A stretch of 14,425 nt of DNA, taken from contig VAYC01000044.1 in assembly GCA_005885025.1 (NCBI GenBank), positions 1-14,425 on the forward strand, read 5' to 3'. Position numbers and translations under genes: made by a program. The notes below the pieces were generated by a model, which had not been told where the DNA came from, did no database searches, and saw nothing but the letters and a program-made list of their open reading frames with translations. Source of the stretch: Actinomycetota bacterium (GTDB lineage: Bacteria > Actinomycetota > UBA4738). This document shows, piece after piece, positions 1 to 5,723 of this stretch (positions within the stretch are counted from its first letter, which is position 1; each line of letters starts with the position of its first letter).

Positions 1-587
1 CGGGCGTCGACGCTCCAGTACTCCTTCGCCTGGAAAGCCTTGATCGCGCGTTCGCGATCGACGATCAGCCGCAAGGCAACGGACTGAACGCGGCCGGCGG
101 ACAGCGCCCGCCGGAGCTTCTTCGACAAGAGCGGCGACAACTGGTAGCCGACGATCCTGTCCAGGATGCGGCGGGCCTGCTGCGCGTTCACCAGGTCGAA
201 GTCGATCCTCCGCGGATGGCGGAAGGCGGCCTGGACGGCGTCCTTGGTGATCTCGGTGAACGTCACGCGATTGGCGGCACGGGGATCGGCCCCGATCGCC
301 TCGGCCACGTGCCAGGCGATGGCCTCGCCCTCTCGGTCGAAGTCGGCGGCGAGCCACAGGCCGGCGGCCGTCTTGAAGGATTTCCGCAGGCGCCCGACCA
401 TCTCCTTCTGGTCCGGTCGGACCTCGTACTCCGGCTGGAACTCGTCATCGAGCTCGACACCCATGCGATCCTCGGGCAGGTCGCGGACGTGCCCCTTGCT
501 GGCCGTGACTGAATAGTCCGGTCCGAGATATCGCTCGAGTGTCTTCGCCTTGGTCGGCGATTCCACGATCACGAGCTGCTTGGCCAT
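1..587 (-). CDS. topA: DNA topoisomerase I, N-terminal part (runs off the left edge)
   Basis: Type IA topoisomerase, which relaxes negative supercoils by single-strand passage. About 195 codons are visible, and the protein continues past base 1. The start is MAKQLVIVESPTKAKTLERY, the classic TopA opening, with TOPRIM Glu at residue 9. The TOPRIM acidic motif is D82-F-D84-R-E86 in AADFDREGEAIAWHV. Family motifs such as FTEIT (about 110-114), ILDRIVGYQLSP (141-152) and SAGRVQSVALR (163-173) follow. The active-site tyrosine and C-terminal zinc or Lys-rich regions lie outside the window. ATG at 587-585 is chosen because the family start aligns there and a GAAGGAAG Shine-Dalgarno-like sequence lies about 12 nt upstream. 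It is transcribed away from the dedA-type gene. The substitution ADFDRE for the common TDPDRE is mild and keeps both aspartates. Identity is certain. Confidence 0.97.
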   Translation of the reverse strand, partial: MAKQLVIVESPTKAKTLERYLGPDYSVTASKGHVRDLPEDRMGVELDDEFQPEYEVRPDQKEMVGRLRKSFKTAAGLWLAADFDREGEAIAWHVAEAIGADPRAANRVTFTEITKDAVQAAFRHPRRIDFDLVNAQQARRILDRIVGYQLSPLLSKKLRRALSAGRVQSVALRLIVDRERAIKAFQAKEYWSVDA

Positions 588-625
588 GTTCGGGTTGTCA
601 CTTCCTTCGGGGGTTGGCGCGCTTC

Positions 626-631
626 ACTGTA
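626..631 (-). promoter_or_regulatory. Possible -10 element for topA (TACAGT)
   Basis: On the minus strand TACAGT lies 38 nt upstream of the topA ATG, leaving room for a short leader that contains GAAGGAAG. No convincing -35 hexamer sits 16-18 bp upstream, so this is only a candidate. The whole 588-746 gap (159 bp) is the longest non-coding stretch in the window and should hold promoters for both divergent genes. Confidence 0.3.
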
Positions 632-731
632 CGGCATGCCCACAACGAGCCTCGTAGCACGGAATCGGCGCGTTCGGCCGCAACATGAACACCGTTTCTG
701 GCAGGAATCTTCCCAAGCAGGGGCCGGCTGA

Positions 732-737
732 TACGCT
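732..737 (+). promoter_or_regulatory. Candidate leaderless -10 element (TACGCT) for the DedA gene
   Basis: TACGCT lies 9 nt before the GTG start at 747, with no purine-rich Shine-Dalgarno sequence between. This matches the TANNNT-then-start pattern seen at four other genes here. A 6-nt spacing would place initiation at CTG 744, in frame and one codon earlier. No clear -35 is visible. Confidence 0.45.
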
Positions 738-746
738 CCTGCCCTG

Positions 747-1388
747 GTGGAGCACCTGATTCGGACCACGATCGAGAACTTCGGCTATCTGGCCGTGTTC
801 GTCCTCATGGTCCTGGAATCGGCCTGTATCCCCATCCCCAGCGAGGTCACCATGCTGTTCGGCGGGGCTGCCGCCAATGCCACCTTTGCAGCCAGCCTCC
901 CTGGGCATCCGCACCAGCTGAACTTCGTCGTGGTCGGCTTGATGGGAGCGCTCGGAAACCTGGTCGGCTCTCTGCTCGCCTACTGGGTGGGAAGGGTGGG
1001 AGGTCGTCCACTCGTGGAGCGGTGGGGACGGTACGTCTTCCTCCGTCAACACGAACTCGATCGGGCAGAAGAGTGGTTCGCCGAGCACGGCGAGGCGGCC
1101 GTGTTCGTGTCCCGTCTGCTCCCGGTGGTCCGAACGTTCATCAGCTTGCCGGCGGGCGTGGCCGAGATGCCCATCGGTCAGTTCACTGCGTACACGTTCG
1201 CGGGGTGCCTGCCGTGGACGTTCGCCCTGGCCGGGGTGGGGTACGCCCTGGGGAGTAGGTGGACCACGGTCGAGAAGTACTTCCGGCCGATCAGCATCGT
1301 GGTCGGAATCCTGCTGGTGGGAGCGATCGTGTGGTGGCTCCTCCGACGGGCCCGGGCCAAGCGACAGGAGACCTCGCCACGCGGCTGA
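747..1388 (+). CDS. DedA family (SNARE-associated/VTT domain) integral membrane protein
   Basis: A 213-residue protein, normal for DedA proteins, which include the UptA and PopT-type undecaprenyl-phosphate or phospholipid translocases. An N-terminal membrane segment (about 12-24) leads into a re-entrant motif with E24 and the PIPSE turn (29-33). The family signature follows at about 121-137: VSRLLPVVRTFISLPAG, with the two arginines R123 and R129. Further membrane segments lie at about 60-82, 145-168 and 182-199, and the C-terminus is basic and cytoplasmic. The start is taken as GTG 747. No Shine-Dalgarno sequence precedes it, and a -10-like TACGCT sits 9 nt upstream, so it may be leaderless. 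The P450 gene follows after 19 nt, suggesting cotranscription. The specific substrate cannot be told from sequence. Confidence 0.93.
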   Translation: MEHLIRTTIENFGYLAVFVLMVLESACIPIPSEVTMLFGGAAANATFAASLPGHPHQLNFVVVGLMGALGNLVGSLLAYWVGRVGGRPLVERWGRYVFLRQHELDRAEEWFAEHGEAAVFVSRLLPVVRTFISLPAGVAEMPIGQFTAYTFAGCLPWTFALAGVGYALGSRWTTVEKYFRPISIVVGILLVGAIVWWLLRRARAKRQETSPRG

Positions 1389-1407
1389 AGGCGAACATGG
1401 AACCGTC

Positions 1408-2766
1408 GTGAAGACCGAACCGCGCGCGCTGGCCCGTCCGCCCGGTCCGCAGCTCGGGTTCCTCCGCGGGTTCCGGACCTTCCGCCGCGACGCCCTCGGC
1501 TTCCTCCTGCACACAGCCAGAACGTACGGCGACGTTGCATGGTTCCGCGTGGGGCCGTTCGACATCTATCTGTTGTCCCATCCCGACCACGTCAGGGACG
1601 TCCTGGTCGCCGGCCACCACGCGGTGACGAAGAGCCGGGTGCTCCAGGAGGCGCGGCGGATCCTCGGCGACGGGCTCCTCACCAGCGAGGGCAACACGCA
1701 CAAGCGGAACCGGAGGCTGCTGCAACCGGTGTTCCACCACCAGCGGATCGTCGAGTACGGCGAGGTGATGGCCGTGTACGCCGCCCGCGCGTCCGAACGG
1801 TGGCGAGACGGTCAGGAGCTCGATCTGCACGAGGAGCTCATGGCCCTGACGCTGGCCATCGTGGGCAAGACGCTGTTCGGCACCGACGTCGAGGAAGCCG
1901 ACGCTCAGCGAGTGGCCGGCTCGCTGCGGACGATGTTCGACATGTACGACCGGTTCTTCATGCCCTTCGCCGAGCACCTGGAGCGACTCCCTCTTCCGGC
2001 CAACCGCAGGTTCTGGCAGGCCAAGGCCTCTCTCGACGAGGTGATCTTCGGGCTCATCCGAGATCGCCGGGCGGACGGGGACCGCGGCGACCTCCTGTCC
2101 ATGCTGCTCGCCGCGCGCGACGACGGCGGTGGGCAGGAGACGAATGGCGGTATGTCCGACCGGCAGATCCGCGACGAGGCCACCACGATCTTCCTGGCCG
2201 GGCACGAGACCACATCGATCGCGCTCACGTGGACCTTCTATCTGTTGTCCCAGAGCCGCGAGGTGGAGGAGCGCCTCCACCGCGAGCTCGACGAGGTCCT
2301 CGACGATCGCATCCCAAGGCCGTCGGATCTGCCCCGCCTGGAGTTCACCCGACGGGTGTTCTCCGAGTCGCTGCGCCTCTATCCCCCGGCGTGGACGATG
2401 GGCCGAAGCGTCGCCGCCGACCTCCCGCTCGGCGGCTATGTGATCCCGGCGGGCGCCACGGCGCTGCTCAGCCAGTACGTCATCCACCACGACCCGCGCT
2501 GGTACCCGGATCCCTGGCGGTTCGACCCGGACCGGTGGGAGCCGGCGGCCGTGGCGGCCCGACCCAAGTACTCGTTCTTCCCGTTCGGAGCCGGCCCGCG
2601 GATGTGCATCGGCGAGGACTTCGCGTGGATGGAAGGGATGTTGGTACTGGCCACGATCGCCCGGGAGTGGCAGTTCGGGCTCCTGCCCGGGCAAGTCATC
2701 GATCTCCAGCCTCGAATCACGCTTCGCCCCAAGTACGGCATGCGGATGCGCCTCGAACGTCGCTGA
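1408..2766 (+). CDS. Cytochrome P450
   Basis: A heme-thiolate monooxygenase of 452 residues, complete for a soluble bacterial P450; no N-terminal membrane anchor is visible. Landmarks in order: proline-rich PPGPQLGF start (about 11-18), I-helix oxygen-activation motif AGHETTS (264-270), K-helix ESLR (320-323, ExxR), and the heme loop FGAGPRMCIG (393-402) with Cys400 as the iron ligand. The segment around the K-helix and PERF-like region (WRFDPDRWEP) resembles the CYP4/CYP102-type group that acts on fatty acids or terpenoids, but the substrate is unknown. GTG 1408 is used; the nearby ATG at 1397 hits a stop after four codons. It starts 19 nt after the DedA stop, so it probably shares that transcript. 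No ferredoxin or reductase gene is in the window, so electrons must come from elsewhere. It converges on the HD-domain gene 18 bp downstream. Confidence 0.96.
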   Translation: MKTEPRALARPPGPQLGFLRGFRTFRRDALGFLLHTARTYGDVAWFRVGPFDIYLLSHPDHVRDVLVAGHHAVTKSRVLQEARRILGDGLLTSEGNTHKRNRRLLQPVFHHQRIVEYGEVMAVYAARASERWRDGQELDLHEELMALTLAIVGKTLFGTDVEEADAQRVAGSLRTMFDMYDRFFMPFAEHLERLPLPANRRFWQAKASLDEVIFGLIRDRRADGDRGDLLSMLLAARDDGGGQETNGGMSDRQIRDEATTIFLAGHETTSIALTWTFYLLSQSREVEERLHRELDEVLDDRIPRPSDLPRLEFTRRVFSESLRLYPPAWTMGRSVAADLPLGGYVIPAGATALLSQYVIHHDPRWYPDPWRFDPDRWEPAAVAARPKYSFFPFGAGPRMCIGEDFAWMEGMLVLATIAREWQFGLLPGQVIDLQPRITLRPKYGMRMRLERR

Positions 2767-2782
2767 CCTGTGTTCCGACAGG
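2767..2782. terminator. Short hairpin filling the P450/HD-gene convergent gap
   Basis: CCTGT (2767-2771), a 6-nt loop and ACAGG (2778-2782) form a perfect 5-bp stem that occupies almost the entire 18-bp space between the two convergent stop codons. Its symmetry would suit a bidirectional terminator. The stem is short and there is no T-tract, so this is a weak call. Confidence 0.25.
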
Positions 2783-2784
2783 CC

Positions 2785-3330
2785 TCAGAGACCGATCTCG
2801 GGGGCGACTTCCTGGAGGCCCTCGATGCCGAGGCCGATGAATTCATCCAAGGACAGCCCCAGGTGCGACTCCGCCTGCGCGATCTCGTCGCGGTTCACGC
2901 CGGGCGCGAACGCCTTCTCCTTCAGCTTCTTCTTCACGGACGAGACTTTCATTCCGGTCGACCGCTCCGGACGGACCAGGGCCGCCGCCACCAGCAGCCC
3001 CGCCACGGCGTCGGCGGCCACGACCGCTTTCGACATCCGGTCCCGCTGGAACTCCGGGTGGGCGTGGGCCAGCACGCCGTTCACCACGTCATCGTCGACG
3101 CCGGCTTCGCGCAGCCACTCGGCCGCCAGGTAGGCGTGGCGGTCCGGATCGTCGGCGGTCTGATCCTGGTCGAGGTCGTGGAAGAGTCCGGTCAGGGACC
3201 ACGTCGCTTCGTCCTCGCCGAAGTGGCGCCCCAGCCGGCGCATGACGCCCTCCACGCTGACCAGGTGCCGGTAGGTGGTGTCCTTCTCGGTCTTGTTGCG
3301 GGCCAGCCGCCGGGCCTCTTCGATGTCCAT
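2785..3330 (-). CDS. HD-domain metal-dependent phosphohydrolase
   Basis: A 181-residue cytosolic protein with the HD-superfamily metal-binding pattern: H22 (TYRHLVSVEGVMRR), H51-D52 (TGLFHDLDQD) and D107 (VVAADAVAGLL), with extra histidines H89 and H91 in the VLAHAHPE segment. The family hydrolyses phosphate esters, often of nucleotides. The substrate here is unknown. ATG 3330 lies 10 nt after the stop of KimA-like copy A on the same strand, so readthrough from copy A is likely. There is no Shine-Dalgarno sequence, but TAGTCT lies 7 nt upstream, suggesting an additional leaderless start inside the operon. Because Bacillus KimA is controlled by cyclic di-AMP, a nucleotide-hydrolase role in potassium control is tempting. 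However, the protein lacks the membrane parts of the known HD-type c-di-AMP phosphodiesterases, so that remains a guess. Confidence 0.88.
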   Translation of the reverse strand: MDIEEARRLARNKTEKDTTYRHLVSVEGVMRRLGRHFGEDEATWSLTGLFHDLDQDQTADDPDRHAYLAAEWLREAGVDDDVVNGVLAHAHPEFQRDRMSKAVVAADAVAGLLVAAALVRPERSTGMKVSSVKKKLKEKAFAPGVNRDEIAQAESHLGLSLDEFIGLGIEGLQEVAPEIGL

Positions 3331-3337
3331 CGACTGG

Positions 3338-3343
3338 AGACTA
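3338..3343 (-). promoter_or_regulatory. Leaderless -10 (TAGTCT) for the HD gene, overlapping the copy A stop codon
   Basis: On the minus strand TAGTCT begins with the TAG stop of KimA-like copy A and ends 7 nt before the HD gene ATG. The same hexamer, again starting on a permease stop codon, precedes the first TrkA gene at 12964. No -35 is evident. Confidence 0.45.
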
Positions 3344-5656
3344 CTGGAGCTGGTAGGGGACGCTGGTGAGGATCACGCCCGGTTCGAACAGCAGGAGGCG
3401 CTTCAGGAACAGCGGCCGCTGGTTGTGCAGGAAATGGTGCCACCACTTCTTCACCACCAGCTCCGGAACGATGACCACCGCCACAGCGTTCGGCCTCGAG
3501 GTGAAGGCCCGGATCTCCTGAAGGACCGGGCCGGTGAGGTCGCGGAACGGCGCCTCCACGATGTCCAATGCGACGGGGATTCCCGCCCGCTCCCACGCCG
3601 CCTGGATCTCGTCGATCTCGCTCAGATCGAAGGCGAAGTACAGCGCCCGGGTATCGGGGGCCTTCAGCGAGCGCGCGTAGTTGATAGCCCTGATCGAGGC
3701 GTCGTGCACCGCCGCCACGAACACCAACACCTCCACGTGCTCGGGGATGAGCGGGCGGACTTCGGTCTTCGGCTCGCTCGGCTCCTGGAGGAGGGGCACG
3801 TCCGTGATCACCACCTGCGGCTCTCGGAGCAGGCGCAGCTTGAGGATGAACGACATCCGCCGCCGGACCGCAGAAAGCAGCGACCTCTTGGTAAGGAGCT
3901 CCGGGATCACGACGGTGATGAAGTCCCCTTCTTCCCGGGGGATCGCCCGGACGTACTCCAGCACGGCGGCCACGGGCTGCCGCTCGCCGGGCAGCACCTC
4001 GAGCTCGACGTCGGTCCGACAAAACGCCTGCCACCGGTCGGCGACGTCCGGAGGACTGCGATCGGTGGGGACGTGGACGGCGCGGAAATCGCGGCCGGCG
4101 AACGACCGAACGTAGCCCACAGCCCGGGCGGTGGCCGCGTTCAGATCCTCGACGTACAACACCACGGTGTTCTTGGGGGCCTCGGCCAGAGCGGCTCCGC
4201 CCCGCCGGAGCTGTCGCTGGATCCCCTCGTAGTGCCGGTGGATACCGTAGAAGCCCGCCACGATGACCGGCATCGCCGCGATCACGATCCAGGCCCCGTG
4301 GAGAAACTTCGTCTCGACCACGATGACCAGGACCAGGGCCGTGGCCACCGCGCCCACGGCGTTGATCACCATGCTGCGCCGCCATCCGCGCACCTGACGA
4401 CCGTGCTCGCGTGCGACCTTCCGCCAGTGCCGGACCATTCCGGTTTGGGAGAGGGTGAACGAGGTGAACACACCGACCACGTAGAGCTGGATCAGCCGGT
4501 CCAGGTTCGCGTCGAAGGCCCAGATCAGGATCGAGGACAGGATGGCCAACACGATCACGCCGTTGGAGAACACCAGCCGGTCCCCCCGATTCTCGAACTG
4601 CCGGGGAAGGAAATGGTCACGGGCCAGGATCGAGGAGAGCCGTGGGAAATCCTGATACGAGGTGTTGGCGGCCAGGATCAGGATGGCCGCCGTGAATACC
4701 TGGACGAGGTAATAGGGGAGGCCTCCGTGGAACACCCCGTCGGCGACCTGGGCCACCACTGACTTCGCCTCGCTGGGGAGGGGATGGGCCCGGGACGCCA
4801 GGAAGCTGATCCCGAGGAACATGGTCACGGCGATCGCCCCCATGATGGCGAGGGTGTCGGCCGCATTCTTGGCCTGAGGCCGGCGGAAGGCCGGTACCCC
4901 GTTCGAGATCGCCTCCACCCCGGTAAGTGCCGTGGACCCGGAGGCGAAGGCGTGCAGGATCACGAACAGCGGGACGAAGGCCGCGGTGCCGATCGGCAGG
5001 AGTTGGGCCGGGGGTGGAGTCACGGCGGCCGGGCACGCGGAAACGGCGCACTTCACCAGCCCGGTGCCGATGAGGACGAAGATCGACGCGATGAACCCGT
5101 AGGTCGGGATGGCGAAGACCGTCCCCGATTCCCTCACCCCCCTCAGGTTGGCCAGGGTGATGAACCCGACGAACCCGATGGACAACTCCACCTTCAGGTG
5201 ATTCAGGCCGGAGACCGCCGACGTGATGGCGAAGACCCCCGCCACCACGGACACCGACACTGTCAAGACGTAGTCGGTCAGCAGCGCGGCCGCGGCCACC
5301 AGTCCCGGGAACACCCCCAGGTTCTCCTTGCTCACGATGTAGGCGCCGCCGCCGCTTGGGTAGGCCCGAACCGTCTGCCGGTAAGAGGCGACGACGATCA
5401 CCATCAGGGCAGCGATGCCGAAGGAGATCGGCATGACGAGATGGGCGGCATTCGCGCTGGCGGCCAGCAGCACGAAGAGGATCTGCTCGGTCGCGTAGGC
5501 AACGGAGGAAAGGGCGTCGGAGGAGAACACCGGCAGGGCGAGCACCTTGGGCAGGAGCGTGTGCTCGAGCCGATGGGTGGGCATCCGGCGCCCGACGAGG
5601 ATTCTCTTGATCAGGTCGACGGTGGACTCGGTGTCCAGCCGCTCTGCCGTGGCCAT
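3341..5656 (-). CDS. KimA-like potassium permease, copy A (APC fold, two USP-like C-terminal domains)
   Basis: A 771-residue membrane transporter that automated tools often call an amino acid permease. Its core (about 35-475, roughly 12 membrane segments) closely tracks Bacillus subtilis KimA, a proton-coupled K+ importer of the KUP/HAK/KT family. Shared motifs: SSDALSSVAYATEQIL (45-60), SYRQTVRAYPSGGGAYIV (91-108), LLTDYVLTVSVS (125-136), STALTGVEAIS (241-251), ILILAANTSYQDFPRL (325-340) and IQLYVVGVFTSFTLSQ (389-404). The positions I recall as K+-coordinating in KimA are present: D47, Y54, D128, T132, T245, E248, Y392. The cytoplasmic tail holds two related USP-like domains (about 495-635 and 650-771); Bacillus KimA has one. 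ATG 5656 follows TAGAAT by 6 nt with no Shine-Dalgarno sequence, so translation is probably leaderless. C203 and C208 in a loop may pair. The HD gene follows on the same strand. Confidence 0.9.
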   Translation of the reverse strand: MATAERLDTESTVDLIKRILVGRRMPTHRLEHTLLPKVLALPVFSSDALSSVAYATEQILFVLLAASANAAHLVMPISFGIAALMVIVVASYRQTVRAYPSGGGAYIVSKENLGVFPGLVAAAALLTDYVLTVSVSVVAGVFAITSAVSGLNHLKVELSIGFVGFITLANLRGVRESGTVFAIPTYGFIASIFVLIGTGLVKCAVSACPAAVTPPPAQLLPIGTAAFVPLFVILHAFASGSTALTGVEAISNGVPAFRRPQAKNAADTLAIMGAIAVTMFLGISFLASRAHPLPSEAKSVVAQVADGVFHGGLPYYLVQVFTAAILILAANTSYQDFPRLSSILARDHFLPRQFENRGDRLVFSNGVIVLAILSSILIWAFDANLDRLIQLYVVGVFTSFTLSQTGMVRHWRKVAREHGRQVRGWRRSMVINAVGAVATALVLVIVVETKFLHGAWIVIAAMPVIVAGFYGIHRHYEGIQRQLRRGGAALAEAPKNTVVLYVEDLNAATARAVGYVRSFAGRDFRAVHVPTDRSPPDVADRWQAFCRTDVELEVLPGERQPVAAVLEYVRAIPREEGDFITVVIPELLTKRSLLSAVRRRMSFILKLRLLREPQVVITDVPLLQEPSEPKTEVRPLIPEHVEVLVFVAAVHDASIRAINYARSLKAPDTRALYFAFDLSEIDEIQAAWERAGIPVALDIVEAPFRDLTGPVLQEIRAFTSRPNAVAVVIVPELVVKKWWHHFLHNQRPLFLKRLLLFEPGVILTSVPYQLQ
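4641..4685 (-). repeat. 45-nt perfect inverted repeat, arm in copy A
   Basis: The reverse complement of these 45 bases is identical, base for base, to 6665-6709 in copy B. It encodes the ILILAANTSYQDFPR transmembrane motif in both genes, including all silent positions. Flanking codons for conserved residues already differ, so the block stands out from the general paralogue similarity. Confidence 0.9.
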
Positions 5657-5662
5657 GGCCAG

Positions 5663-5668
5663 ATTCTA
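5663..5668 (-). promoter_or_regulatory. Leaderless -10 element (TAGAAT) for KimA-like copy A
   Basis: Read on the minus strand, TAGAAT is followed by 6 nt and the ATG at 5656. This is the exact mirror of the copy B arrangement at 5712. No Shine-Dalgarno sequence is present. A -35 is not obvious 17 bp upstream. Confidence 0.6.
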
Positions 5669-5711
5669 AGAGCGCCCCGGTAGACCCTCCCGCTGGACAC
5701 GGCCCCGCCCC

Positions 5712-5717
5712 TAGAAT
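5712..5717 (+). promoter_or_regulatory. Leaderless -10 element (TAGAAT) for KimA-like copy B
   Basis: TAGAAT, 6 nt, then ATG 5724, with no Shine-Dalgarno sequence. With the opposite element at 5663-5668 it forms the inverted pair GATTCTA (5662-5668) / TAGAATC (5712-5718). Both permeases therefore appear to fire from facing -10 boxes within a 67-bp gap. Confidence 0.6.
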
Positions 5718-5723
5718 CCCGGC

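Noticed and set aside
166..516. Plus-strand open frames opposite topA
   Set aside because: The minus strand encodes unmistakable topoisomerase I motifs across the same bases, and the plus-strand translations are Ser/Arg-rich noise.
624..1565. 313-codon minus-strand frame opposite the DedA gene, and the 467-codon one opposite the P450
   Set aside because: Both lie opposite genes with clear family motifs, and their own composition is that of an antisense shadow.
3275..4762. Long plus-strand open frame opposite KimA-like copy A (also 4784-5683 plus, 4617-6566 minus and 6299-8107 plus over the two permeases)
   Set aside because: These are antisense or alternate-frame shadows of high-GC genes. 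They are rich in Arg, His, Asp, Gln and Gly and have no recognisable motif.
5657..5723. c-di-AMP (ydaO-type) riboswitch upstream of the KimA-like genes
   Set aside because: The gap is only 67 bp and both starts look leaderless. There is no room for the structured leader found before Bacillus kimA.
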